DNA from: Verrucomicrobiaceae bacterium
Lineage (GTDB): Bacteria > Verrucomicrobiota > Verrucomicrobiia > Verrucomicrobiales > Verrucomicrobiaceae
Assembly: GCA_016795485.1 (NCBI GenBank)
Contig: JAEUHM010000040.1
Coordinates: 62,001-126,000 of the forward strand
DNA length: 64,000 nucleotides
Reading direction: 5' to 3'
Numbering within the stretch: position 1 is the first letter of the stretch; each line of letters opens with the position of its first letter. The notes beneath the pieces were generated by a model that was not told the origin of the DNA, made no database searches, and saw only the letters and a program-made list of their open reading frames with translations. Shown one piece after another: positions 42,761-52,185 of this stretch. The position numbers and the translations under genes are program-made.

Positions 42761-44872
42761 GTGATGAAGGCTCACTCCAGACACCCATTGGTTCTATCGC
42801 TCGTCGTGGGCGGGGCAGTGCTGGTGGCGCTATGCTACGTTTTTGAGCCCATGGCAAGCAAGCTCGTCACTCAAGAGCGAGTGATGCTGGACGGCCTCCA
42901 CACGACTTCCAAGCCCGCACCTGTTAGGAAAGACGTTATCATTTTAGGCATTGATGACGCATCCCTCAAACTTGACAGCCTATGGCCAGAGGACTTAGAG
43001 GCTTCCCCCGCTCTCAAATTGATGCAGACTCAATGGCCTTGGCCACGTGGTGCCTGGGCTCACATTCTCGACAAAGTCTTTAGTGCAGGCGCCTCCAGGG
43101 TCTTTATTGATGTCACCTTCCGCGGGCCGTCCACGGACCCTGCCCAAGACAGAACACTAGCCGATGCCCTAAAGCGCCACGGGCCGAAGATCGTGCTGGC
43201 CAAGAAGTTCGAGACTTCCACTGTCGGGAACGAGACAGTCAGCGAGCTTACGTTACCGCACGAAGCAGTGACAGGCCCACCTCCTCATCATTTTCTGACA
43301 GGCTTTGTCAATTTGTGGCCTGACTTCGACCAAGTCGTTCGTACCGTTCACTGGAATCTCACCGCGAGTGAAGCAGAAGCTCTGGAACTCAACTACCCCA
43401 ATGTCATTCCAGACGTTAATGAGATTCGTCATTCATCGGTCGCTGAAGTTTTGGCTCAAGTTATCGGGGGCCAGCCGAAACGTATTCGTTTCGGGCCGCA
43501 GGAGGCCTACCAGCCTATATCGCTTTACCAGATGTTTGTTCCAGACATGTGGAAGAGCAATCTCGACAACGGTGCCGTCTTCAAGGGCAAAACCGTGCTC
43601 ATCGGCGCGACTGCAGCTGACCTTCAAGACTTTCATCAGACGCCGTTGGGAAAACTCCCCGGCGTGCAATTGCTTGCCCACACTTACGGGGCACTATCCG
43701 CTCAGCAGTTTCTCGCAGATGCACCGTACGGCTGGCGTTTGTGGTGCATCCTGGGCTCCACATTGATCGCGACAGCAATATTCAGGAAGGTTCGCAGTCC
43801 TTTGTTGGCTTTATCGCTCTTCTTTGCCATTGGTTTTGCATTCAACTGGGCCACTACCGCCGCATTTGACGCATTTAACACCGAACTGCCCTCCCTTCCC
43901 TTTCTACTAGCAATGACAGCCACTAGTCTGGGTGGCTTTGCCGGAGGTCTGGTGGCAGAAATCCGCGAAAGTCGTCGCATTCAGCGCCTTTTGGAGCGCT
44001 ACACCTCTCCTGAACTGGTGAAGGAGATGATGCAAGATCGTGAGGGACTTTACACCACCCTTGGCGGCGTGGAACGAAACGTCACGGTGTTCTTTTCTGA
44101 CGTACGCGGTTTCACCAGCCTTTCGGAACAACTAAGTGCAACCGAGATCGTAGCCCGGCTGAATGAGTATCTCGGAAGAATGGTTGCCGAGGTCATTCAA
44201 TATCGGGGCCTGGTCGATAAGTTCATCGGAGACGCCGTGATGGCGGTGTGGGGAAGCCTGCGTGCAGAAGCAACCAAGGAGTCTACCACAGACGATGCGC
44301 GGCGAGCTGTTGAGGCGTGTCTGGCAATGAGGCGCCAACTGGAAATACTCAATGCCCACTGGAGATCGTTATGCCTAAACGAGTTTCAAATGGGCATGGG
44401 TGTGCACCAAGGAGATGCCGTCGTCGGAAATATTGGTTCAGCTGCCCCGCACGAGAAAATGGACCTCACAGTGATTGGTGATTCAGTCAACCTTGCTTCC
44501 AGGCTCGAAAGCATCACAAAAGTCTATGGTGTGGATCTGGTCATCAGCGAAACCGTTTACGATGCGGTGAAGGAACACTTCATCTGCGTCCCGCTGGACC
44601 TTGTCGCAGTCAAAGGTAAAGTCCGCCCCGTAGCCATCTTTACGGTTCTTGCTCCTGCCGGCGGTCCTGAGCCCGAGGGGCTGGAAGACTTCCGAAGGGT
44701 GGTCGATTGTTATCGCGTTGGTGACTTTGAGCAAGCTCAAGCGCTACTGAAACGAGCAGAAGCTAGCGGGTTCATGCCGCAATTGATTCAGATGTATCAA
44801 CAGCGACTGCGCGATCTGCGCAATGCACCACCGGACGGATGGACGGGAGTCTATACCATGAAAACGAAGTGA
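42761..44872 (+). CDS. CHASE2-domain adenylate/guanylate cyclase
   Basis: A 703-aa membrane signalling protein. After an N-terminal helix (LVLSLVVGGAVLVALCYVF) comes an extracytoplasmic CHASE2 domain (about residues 50-310, with DVIILGIDDASLKLD and GAWAHILDKVF). Three membrane helices lie around residues 325-400. The class III cyclase domain covers residues ~440-620. Its metal Asp residues are in VTVFFSDVRGFTSL and DKFIGDAVMAVWG, and the NLASRLESITKVYG stretch is present. It makes cAMP (or cGMP) in response to an envelope signal. It is divergent from the barrel gene with only 53 bp between starts. Confidence 0.92.
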   Translation: MMKAHSRHPLVLSLVVGGAVLVALCYVFEPMASKLVTQERVMLDGLHTTSKPAPVRKDVIILGIDDASLKLDSLWPEDLEASPALKLMQTQWPWPRGAWAHILDKVFSAGASRVFIDVTFRGPSTDPAQDRTLADALKRHGPKIVLAKKFETSTVGNETVSELTLPHEAVTGPPPHHFLTGFVNLWPDFDQVVRTVHWNLTASEAEALELNYPNVIPDVNEIRHSSVAEVLAQVIGGQPKRIRFGPQEAYQPISLYQMFVPDMWKSNLDNGAVFKGKTVLIGATAADLQDFHQTPLGKLPGVQLLAHTYGALSAQQFLADAPYGWRLWCILGSTLIATAIFRKVRSPLLALSLFFAIGFAFNWATTAAFDAFNTELPSLPFLLAMTATSLGGFAGGLVAEIRESRRIQRLLERYTSPELVKEMMQDREGLYTTLGGVERNVTVFFSDVRGFTSLSEQLSATEIVARLNEYLGRMVAEVIQYRGLVDKFIGDAVMAVWGSLRAEATKESTTDDARRAVEACLAMRRQLEILNAHWRSLCLNEFQMGMGVHQGDAVVGNIGSAAPHEKMDLTVIGDSVNLASRLESITKVYGVDLVISETVYDAVKEHFICVPLDLVAVKGKVRPVAIFTVLAPAGGPEPEGLEDFRRVVDCYRVGDFEQAQALLKRAEASGFMPQLIQMYQQRLRDLRNAPPDGWTGVYTMKTK

Positions 44873-44881
44873 GCTTGCGAG

Positions 44882-45940
44882 CTATTTGCCCACGCTTTCT
44901 CGGTCTTGTCTCATCCATTCTTGAGCCTTAGTCCAAAAGACTTCCATTGGTAGAGCAAACGTAGTTACCCGGTCAGCACGGGCAATGTTGATACCCACGG
45001 CGTTTCCATCCAGATCGTAAAGGGCACCACCCATGTCCTGCGGGTGCAGCGGAGTAGCATGCTGGAGGACTCGTGGGAATCCGTCAGTTCGAACAGACAC
45101 ACCACCGTTGCCATAGTCTTCACCTTCGAAGTTGCTGGCAAGCTGCCTGAGGCTGGCGAGCCTCACCCGAGCGGTCCGTTCACTTTTGCCCCGTCGAAAG
45201 CGCACAGCGACTTCCTGGCCCGCCGCAAGAGTCAGCATCACCACCTTGACTTCCTCCTTCGTGCTCACTTTCTCGCCACCAATCTCCAACAGCACATCGC
45301 CCGCCTGCAACCCGGCGTCCAGAGCGGGTCCGGCCACCGCCACGTCGGTGAGCATGACTTCGTTCTTACCGCCCTTGGTGGAGGTCATCATCTGAACTCC
45401 CAAACCCGCACCGCGAGAACTGATGGGGCGACTGGTGGCGCTGATCACACCCAACCTAGCCTCGACAGGGCCAGGTTTCTGCCCCTCCAAATCCGCACTG
45501 CCTGCCACGACCCACTCGCCAGCCTGTAACTTCGACGTTGCGGCCCACGTCGGCTCTATAACTGCGCTAACCGGCATCTTCGCCAGCAAGAGATCAAGCG
45601 CCCGATCCTCATGCACTCGCCTAGCGGAGGCCTGTTTGCCATCTGGCCCGGTGACACGAAGCTCTCCCTCCCGCCGCAACTCGCTCGCTTTGGTCAAAAA
45701 GTACCCATCGTCAGAAATAATCGTCCCACGCACTAGGAGCTGACCTGCCTTGTCGACCACTTCCACCATCGCACCTCGTACATTGACCAGCACAGGCGTG
45801 ATAGCCTCCAGGGTCTTGCTCCCATTCGTTTGAGATGCCGCATCCAGAGTGGGCGATGTAGCGAGTTGCGCACAGCCCTCCTCCACTGCCAGAGGCAGGA
45901 GAAAAGCTGCCCAAAGGCACGAACGAGCACCACTCACCAT
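44882..45940 (-). CDS. HtrA-like serine protease homologue, catalytic residues missing
   Basis: A 352-aa exported protein with an N-terminal hydrophobic signal (CLWAAFLLPLAVEEGCA). The trypsin-like domain (residues ~45-190) keeps GYFLTKASEL where GYxLTNxHV is usual, so His is replaced by Ser86. The Asp of DRALDLLLAKM (Asp116) remains. The GNSGGP Ser site appears as PQDMGGALYD, with Met at the Ser position. A PDZ domain follows (VAVAGPALDAGLQAGDVLL, IGGEKVSTKEEV). It therefore probably binds rather than cuts. It is convergent with the cyclase gene, 9 bp apart. Confidence 0.7.
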   Translation of the reverse strand: MVSGARSCLWAAFLLPLAVEEGCAQLATSPTLDAASQTNGSKTLEAITPVLVNVRGAMVEVVDKAGQLLVRGTIISDDGYFLTKASELRREGELRVTGPDGKQASARRVHEDRALDLLLAKMPVSAVIEPTWAATSKLQAGEWVVAGSADLEGQKPGPVEARLGVISATSRPISSRGAGLGVQMMTSTKGGKNEVMLTDVAVAGPALDAGLQAGDVLLEIGGEKVSTKEEVKVVMLTLAAGQEVAVRFRRGKSERTARVRLASLRQLASNFEGEDYGNGGVSVRTDGFPRVLQHATPLHPQDMGGALYDLDGNAVGINIARADRVTTFALPMEVFWTKAQEWMRQDRESVGK

Positions 45941-46088
45941 CCCTCACTGAGAGCACTGGAAGACACTTTGGCAACTTGGGTGCGGAATCGGCCTTCCTAT
46001 AACTGATGAAAATCCCTTATGGCGAGTAAGGCTTGAAGAACTGGCGTGGAGCATCCAATCTCCCTTTCCAAACAGGAAGCTCCAAAAC

Positions 46089-47909
46089 GTGGACACGCTT
46101 GAATATCATCCGCCTTCACCCGGTCAGGCCCAACCTGCCACATCAGGTGGCAATTGGTTCGAGCGGATCCGTCCTCGGCGGTTGAGCATGCTCCTCACTC
46201 TTGCACTGCTGACGATAGGTCTGGTATCGGTAACAGGTGAAGCCATGTTCCTGGCCCGCTACAACACCAAGCAGGCCACCAAGTTCACCCAAGATCGAGC
46301 TCGCCGTCTAGGATCATGGGTTGCCAGGATGGCTGTTCGCTACCTGCCCAACAATCAACGCAGTCCCTTTCGCTCGGAACTAAAACGCATCCAACAAGAG
46401 GACGGGGTCACCTTTGTGGCCCTTTGCAATGCCGACGGCACGATCAACCTAGCCCGCTCTTCACGATACACGCGCCTTCACGTTACAGAAGCGTTGATCC
46501 CTGAAGCTGCTACCCTGGTGATGGAGAACATGCAGATTTTATCTCCGGTTTTCAAACCCACCACCGATCAGAGTCGGCTTATGGCCGTCATCCCCCTGCG
46601 CCTTCCTGATGGAACGGTGATGTCAGTCTATCATGAGATGGACTTAACGGAGCCGCTGGCGCGTGCAAAGAAAGCTGCCGTGGTCGAAGGTCTGGTCAGC
46701 GGCGGGGTACTTGTCGTTTTTTGCCTTGGCTTGTGGTTCATCCTTAATCGCACGGTGACCAGCCGTGTGCACCACATAGTTACCAGTGCCCAGGCGATGG
46801 CTGAGGGAAAACCTGTGCCAGATCCGCTCCGTGGATCAGACGAGTTGGCAATGATCGACTCCGCCATGCGCATCGCGCACGCCACGGTGAATGGCCAGGC
46901 CGAGGAAGTACGTGCTCAGCGCGAGCGTTTTCGCACGATGGTTGAGTCGCTGCCCGTGGGTGTGATTACGATGCGGGCTGGTGTTGTCACCTTTGTCAAC
47001 AAAGCGGCCCAAGACCTGCTGGGAAATCGGTCGCAATCTTCTGAGAGCTTGCCTCAAGAACTTCAGCACGCGATCGAACAACTCACCCAAAGTGATGGAC
47101 CTCAACTCATTGAGCTAACCATCCCCGCCCCAGATGAACGTGGATTGTTACAATTGGAGGTCACGGCTCACTCACAAGTCGGACCTCGCGGCCAAGGCAC
47201 GCAGGTAATGCTGCACGATGTCACCGCAAGGCGTGCTGCTGAGCGTCAACGAGAGGCTCTGAGCCATGAGATTGCTAACGCTTCTGAGCGTGAACAACGC
47301 CGCATCGGCCAGGATTTGCACGACGACATTTGCCAGCGGCTGGCAGCCATCAAGATAACGATGCAGGATTTTGAAGAGATCCTTGCGGCTCAGGCACCAG
47401 GGCTCATGGATGACGCAGATCACATCGTAGACCAGATCACCGACGCCATCCACATCACCCGCGCCCTAGCGAGGGGTCTCTCACCCGTAGATATCGATGC
47501 AGGCGGTCTGGGAGTAGCCCTTGCCGCGCTCGCACGCAGTGCACGAGAAGTCCATGGGGTGGAATGTCGCTTAAACATACCGGAATCTCTCCCAGATATC
47601 AGCCAACACACAGCCACACAGCTTTACCGCATCGCCCAAGAAAGCATCAACAATGCGGCTAAGCACGCTCACGCCTCCAACATCACCGTAGATCTCACGA
47701 GTCATTCAGATGACCACCTGGAGCTCAGTGTTGCCAACGATGGACAGCCTTTCACTCCATCCGCGACTTCTGGTGGTGGCATGGGTTTGCCCATTATGCG
47801 GTATCGGGCGGCGAGCATCGGTGGTTCCATCACCTTTGAGACAGGCTCCTTATCGACAGCTACCACCATGCGCTGCAGCGTTCCTTTATCCAACCCTTCC
47901 CTTTCATGA
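46089..47909 (+). CDS. NarL-type sensor histidine kinase
   Basis: A 606-aa membrane kinase starting with GTG. Two membrane helices (residues ~35-60 and ~197-220) enclose a periplasmic sensing region. HAMP follows (TSRVHHIVTSAQAMAEGKPV), a PAS domain with RERFRTMVESLPVGVITMR, then HisKA_3 with the phosphorylated His in REQRRIGQDLHDDICQRL, and an HATPase with QLYRIAQESINNAAKHAHA and GMGLPIMRYRA. It would phosphorylate the coupled response regulator, whose ATG overlaps its stop. The stimulus is unknown. Confidence 0.9.
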   Translation: MDTLEYHPPSPGQAQPATSGGNWFERIRPRRLSMLLTLALLTIGLVSVTGEAMFLARYNTKQATKFTQDRARRLGSWVARMAVRYLPNNQRSPFRSELKRIQQEDGVTFVALCNADGTINLARSSRYTRLHVTEALIPEAATLVMENMQILSPVFKPTTDQSRLMAVIPLRLPDGTVMSVYHEMDLTEPLARAKKAAVVEGLVSGGVLVVFCLGLWFILNRTVTSRVHHIVTSAQAMAEGKPVPDPLRGSDELAMIDSAMRIAHATVNGQAEEVRAQRERFRTMVESLPVGVITMRAGVVTFVNKAAQDLLGNRSQSSESLPQELQHAIEQLTQSDGPQLIELTIPAPDERGLLQLEVTAHSQVGPRGQGTQVMLHDVTARRAAERQREALSHEIANASEREQRRIGQDLHDDICQRLAAIKITMQDFEEILAAQAPGLMDDADHIVDQITDAIHITRALARGLSPVDIDAGGLGVALAALARSAREVHGVECRLNIPESLPDISQHTATQLYRIAQESINNAAKHAHASNITVDLTSHSDDHLELSVANDGQPFTPSATSGGGMGLPIMRYRAASIGGSITFETGSLSTATTMRCSVPLSNPSLS

Positions 47910-48595
47910 AAAAGCCCCAGACTTCCTCCCCGGCCAGCCCAGACCAAAAAAAGATCGTCATCGTGGAGGACCACACACTGATGCGTGAGGGGTTGACTCA
48001 ACTGGTCAACAGCCAGCCTGACCTTCACGTTGTGGCGGAAGCGAGTGATGCGGCCAAGGGACTAAACGCTATCTTGGAACATCGGCCTGACGTGGCGATC
48101 GTCGACATCACCCTGCCGGGACGTAATGGACTCGAACTTATCAAAGACATCCGCGCCCAACTTCCAGAGCAGGCCATTCTCGTTAGCTCCATGCATGACG
48201 AAACGCTGTACGCAGAGCGCACCCTGAAAGCTGGTGCCAAAGGATACATCATGAAGGATGCTGACCGTGGCAGCTTCATTGACGCGATTCGTCAAATCAT
48301 TGCCGGCGGCTACTACGTCAGCGAGCGCATGTCCGCAGAGATCTTTGCGGCCTTCACGGGAGACAGCAAGCAGGTAAAGGGCAGTGTCAATCGCCTGAGC
48401 GATCGTGAGTTCGAAGTTTTTGAACTTCTCGGTCTTGGACTCGGCACCAATGAGATCGCTCAAAGGCTCGGCATTTCACCAAAGACCGTCGAAGTGCATC
48501 GCGCACACATCCGAGAGAAGCTAGAAATGCCGACTGGGGCCGCTGTCGTTCGTTATGCCGTCCGATGGACCGAAACGAGGAACCTTGGTGCCTAA
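47906..48595 (+). CDS. NarL/FixJ-family response regulator
   Basis: A 229-aa regulator. The receiver domain has the phospho-Asp in PDVAIVDITLPGRNGL near residue 65 and Lys in GYIMKDAD. The LuxR-type HTH is at residues ~160-225: LSDREFEVFELLGLGLG, then NEIAQRLGISPKTVEVHRAHI. It is coupled to the kinase by ATGA. It ends 4 bp before the convergent SufE gene. Confidence 0.94.
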   Translation: MKKPQTSSPASPDQKKIVIVEDHTLMREGLTQLVNSQPDLHVVAEASDAAKGLNAILEHRPDVAIVDITLPGRNGLELIKDIRAQLPEQAILVSSMHDETLYAERTLKAGAKGYIMKDADRGSFIDAIRQIIAGGYYVSERMSAEIFAAFTGDSKQVKGSVNRLSDREFEVFELLGLGLGTNEIAQRLGISPKTVEVHRAHIREKLEMPTGAAVVRYAVRWTETRNLGA

Positions 48596-48598
48596 AGC

Positions 48599-49015
48599 CT
48601 AGCTCGCTGCTAACAAGCTACTGGCAATCTCGACCATGCGCTTTCGCACGGCTGCCAGCCCATTCAATCTCGTGGGTGAGAGCATTTTGTTAAAACCAAG
48701 GCTCTGCCACAACTCCGGTTCGGTTTGAACAATATCCCCGGCCGCACAGCCACTGTAGACATCTACCAAAAGATTGACCAAGCCATGGACCATGGGGGAG
48801 TCTGCTTCGGCACAAAACTTCACTGAGCGAGCGTCTCCCTCGTGAGCCAACCAGACTCGCGAGCTACAGCCTCTGACCAGCGCTTCATCCGTCCTTAGGA
48901 CGTCCGCCATTTTGCGTACTGCAGCACGAGTCACTGCGGCCGATAGACGCTCTTGCACGTCCGGCAAGATGGTGAAGTCGTCCACAAGTTGTCTCTGATT
49001 GTCGGCTGGGCTCAT
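48599..49015 (-). CDS. sufE: SufE family sulfur acceptor
   Basis: A 138-aa protein that accepts persulfide sulfur from a SufS-type cysteine desulfurase for Fe-S cluster assembly. Cys50 in VRGCSSRVWL is the conserved sulfur-carrying residue and the following acidic ADSPMVHGLVNLLVDVYSG matches the family. Length is typical. It is the last gene of a four-gene operon whose start overlaps the stop of the redoxin gene by ATGA. No other suf or isc gene is in this operon, which is odd; the HscA-like fragment at the right edge is separate. Confidence 0.85.
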   Translation of the reverse strand: MSPADNQRQLVDDFTILPDVQERLSAAVTRAAVRKMADVLRTDEALVRGCSSRVWLAHEGDARSVKFCAEADSPMVHGLVNLLVDVYSGCAAGDIVQTEPELWQSLGFNKMLSPTRLNGLAAVRKRMVEIASSLLAAS

Positions 49016-52000
49016 GGTTTTACGCTAAGTGCCTTCGTGATGGCTTCACGAAGTTTTTCAGCGTGACTTGAAGCAGCACCAACCGCCACCCAAGACACTT
49101 GGCCCTTCGGATCAATGACGACCAAGTGCGGCAGCGCCTCTACAAGATACTTTCGGGAAATCTGCTGCTGTGCATCCATCACGACATCGAGTTTCCAGCC
49201 ACGCTGTTCGATGAAACGCTTCACTGCTGCTTTGTCCTCCGCTTGATTGACTGCGATGAAGCAAACCTTTTCTGCACCAAACTCACCCGCAACACGCAGA
49301 TTCTCAGGCATCAGCATGGTGCAAGGTCCACACCAGGTCGCCCAGAAATCAAGCACTACGACTTTGCCTTTGGTCTCGCTCAGAGCAAACTCTTGCTCTT
49401 TGTAAAGCATCGGCAGTTTGAAGTCTGGTGCGTTTTTGCCAAGAAGTGGAGAACTACCGCCACCTTCTGGCAACACCGGCTCTGGAGCGTGCTTCAACTG
49501 CCAGTCTGTGTGGCTAGTGAGCGCTCTGGACATGGGAGGAGGTGTCCACATCACCATCGAAACGGACGAGAGCGGAACCTCACATGCTCCGAGCGCTTCA
49601 GATTCCCCTCGAAGCACTTCAGTTCCAAACTCAGTCAGTTTCAGCTTGAGTCTTGAGCCGTCATTCAAAAGAAGCCACCTTTCATCGTCACTCGGGTTTA
49701 CCTTGGTCGGCACCTTGGCCGTTCCTTGGTCCACTGGCGTTGGCTTTTGCAGCCACACCATCGCCTTAATGCGATCCCTCGGCACGTCCATTGCCTCCAG
49801 CCCGGAGATAAACCTCACGCTTCGTTCAGTAGCGAGTTCCACTCTACCACGGACGAGGTCGCCGTTTGGTGCCACGAGAGCATGGGTGGGCATATTGTCC
49901 CTTCTGAATCTTGGGACAGTCAATGCCTCGGCTTTGGCGGCTGGAGGTGCCCGCAATACCGGAAGATAGCCCGGTTTGGGAGATATCTTAAACCCTGAGA
50001 CGGTTACACCTCGGGCAGTGTTTCCCCACAGAGAACTGGATTTGAACACCAAGCCATTGCCAAGACTTTGCTTGTCCTCCACGGCCTGTTCCAGGAGACG
50101 CACATCATCGACAAAAACTTGGACTTTCCCATCACTGAATGACATCCGCACATCGAGGGTGTCTTTGGTCAAACTGCGTAACATCTGCTCATCAGAGACT
50201 CCTCGATTTTCATTTCCACCAGGCACCAAATACAGCGTGTCGCCGGAGCGGTAGAGAGTAACGACGAAAGAACCCTCATGCAGACGGGCCCTGTCTGCCA
50301 CAAACAGCCCCACCTGCAATCCACCCCATCCTTCCATCGGCTTAAATCGAAACCGAATCTCCTCACCAGTCGCCAACGAATCGTGACCAAACAACGCTCC
50401 ATCTTCCAACTCCACTTTGTCGTCAATCGGCTTGCCACCCAAAGTCAGCTTACCCTTCTTCGCCACGCCAAGATTGAAACCCCAGCCTGCGTCTCGGAAT
50501 CCCTCGTTGAGAGCTGTGCCTTTGATCCAGTGCACCGCTTTAATCTTTTCTGCAGGGAGTGAAACGGCACCAGATAGCGGAGTTCGCAGATCAACTGCCT
50601 GCTCGGTAGCCCCTGTAAAATCCGCACGCACAACTTCCCCTGATGCTAGGAAGGCCATGGCTTCAGCTCGCGTGGGCTCGGTCGCAGCAGCAGCACGTTG
50701 CACTTCCACAGAAGTTCCATCACTAGGGCGAACGATCCTGACGGGCTTTGTAGCGCCCTCAAGAAGCCAACGGGGATCCGCCAATCCCTCCGCTGCATCC
50801 AAAGTGCCGTGCAGGTTGATTCCCCCAGTCCTGAGCACATCCATACAGGCAAACTCAGTGATGGCTTCGGCACGCGGCACTGGTCCAAACATCACACGCA
50901 TCAGATTCTCACGCTTAAGACATACCGGCTTCGTACTCCAGGCTGTCGTCATGGTGATATCATCGACAGTCAGAGCCGAAAGGTCACCGTTGAGTTCAAT
51001 CCCGCCTGCCCAGATTGCACGCATCTTTAGCGGACGCGCTTCGAGAGACATGTCACCATGGTCCGCCACGATGCGGACCGCATCACTTGGTGCCAGCGGT
51101 CTACCATTCACCAAGAAACTTCCATTTTCACCCGTCAGTTCAGTTACAATATCAACTGGCTCAGGGTTCTCACCATCCCATTTCGTCACGCTCACATGCT
51201 CCACCACTAGATTGAGTCCTCGGTTGAAGAAGAAAACTCCTTCCTTGGAAGTGGTCGCTCCGGAGGTCTTTCCAACTATCGGTGTCTTTGGAATCGGGGG
51301 CGCATCGTTCCTCAAAGTGCCCAATAACGAACCATCGGGACCGAAGGCACTGATAAAATCCTTCTTTTTGTCCCAACATAGCGTCAAGCGCACTTCTCGA
51401 TCATCTTCACCAAGTGTCTTTAGCGGTGTAAACCTTGTGTTGTCTCCATCGTGAGATACGAGGACCAGTTCATTCTTCCACGTCTCAAGCCGGGGTTTGG
51501 AGTTCATGGCGGAAAAGAGCCACATCTCAAAATCGGGTCTGCTAGTTGAGCGCACTTCGATGTCAATTTTAACCATATCGGGCAACGTCAGCGCCGTGCC
51601 AGCCGTCTTGTTCCACATGCGAGTCGCTATCGCGCCTCCCGAAGTCGGGAAGTATGGGCCGGATTCCCAACCGGCGATTCCTGTTGGGCCTGTGTAGATG
51701 ACCCCAGGACCATCCAGGTGATCCACTGCGGCAATCTCGGGCCACTTGGCCGTGATTTCGCCACCGTGAGTGCAGCGCCTGCAAATGAGTCCTTCCTTTT
51801 GTGGACTCACCTCTCCCGCGAGAATCATATCGCCAGTTTTGAAGCGGATTCTCCAACTCGCAGCCGGTCTGCCGATCTCTGTTGGGCGGGCCTCCTCCAA
51901 CATCATCACTTTGCGAAGATCGATGAGAGTTTGCTCAGCCAGGAAATTGCACTCCCACACCAGTTTTCCCTCTCGGAAACCAACGGCGCGGCCAGGAGAA

Positions 52001-52185
52001 CTCTCCAAGGTTGGCCAAAAGAGCCTCGTAGGGCCCTTTGGTTTCGGTTGCTGCGATGTCGGAGGCGTTTTCTTGACTTGGTTCATGAAATCAAGCAACC
52101 CACCGATTACATCCAGCCCGATCAAGACTTCAGTCGCAACAAACAAGAACAAAACAAGAAACAGCGATGTCCCGCCTCGTCTCAT
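49012..52185 (-). CDS. Large exported protein with C-terminal thioredoxin-like (TlpA/redoxin) domain
   Basis: A 1,057-aa protein. An N-terminal hydrophobic helix (TSLFLVLFLFVATEVLIGLD) anchors or exports it. Long beta-rich regions follow (residues ~60-850) with repeated AIWAGGIELNGDLSAL, VRADFTGATEQAVDL and IKAVHWIKGT-like segments, perhaps laminin-G or beta-jelly domains. The C-terminal ~150 residues are a thioredoxin fold, KGKVVVLDFWATWCGPCTML, with the WCGPC redox pair and later ALPHLVVIDPKGQV. It would act on disulfides in the periplasm. Coupled both to the preceding and following genes by ATGA overlaps. Confidence 0.8.
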   Translation of the reverse strand: MRRGGTSLFLVLFLFVATEVLIGLDVIGGLLDFMNQVKKTPPTSQQPKPKGPTRLFWPTLESSPGRAVGFREGKLVWECNFLAEQTLIDLRKVMMLEEARPTEIGRPAASWRIRFKTGDMILAGEVSPQKEGLICRRCTHGGEITAKWPEIAAVDHLDGPGVIYTGPTGIAGWESGPYFPTSGGAIATRMWNKTAGTALTLPDMVKIDIEVRSTSRPDFEMWLFSAMNSKPRLETWKNELVLVSHDGDNTRFTPLKTLGEDDREVRLTLCWDKKKDFISAFGPDGSLLGTLRNDAPPIPKTPIVGKTSGATTSKEGVFFFNRGLNLVVEHVSVTKWDGENPEPVDIVTELTGENGSFLVNGRPLAPSDAVRIVADHGDMSLEARPLKMRAIWAGGIELNGDLSALTVDDITMTTAWSTKPVCLKRENLMRVMFGPVPRAEAITEFACMDVLRTGGINLHGTLDAAEGLADPRWLLEGATKPVRIVRPSDGTSVEVQRAAAATEPTRAEAMAFLASGEVVRADFTGATEQAVDLRTPLSGAVSLPAEKIKAVHWIKGTALNEGFRDAGWGFNLGVAKKGKLTLGGKPIDDKVELEDGALFGHDSLATGEEIRFRFKPMEGWGGLQVGLFVADRARLHEGSFVVTLYRSGDTLYLVPGGNENRGVSDEQMLRSLTKDTLDVRMSFSDGKVQVFVDDVRLLEQAVEDKQSLGNGLVFKSSSLWGNTARGVTVSGFKISPKPGYLPVLRAPPAAKAEALTVPRFRRDNMPTHALVAPNGDLVRGRVELATERSVRFISGLEAMDVPRDRIKAMVWLQKPTPVDQGTAKVPTKVNPSDDERWLLLNDGSRLKLKLTEFGTEVLRGESEALGACEVPLSSVSMVMWTPPPMSRALTSHTDWQLKHAPEPVLPEGGGSSPLLGKNAPDFKLPMLYKEQEFALSETKGKVVVLDFWATWCGPCTMLMPENLRVAGEFGAEKVCFIAVNQAEDKAAVKRFIEQRGWKLDVVMDAQQQISRKYLVEALPHLVVIDPKGQVSWVAVGAASSHAEKLREAITKALSVKP

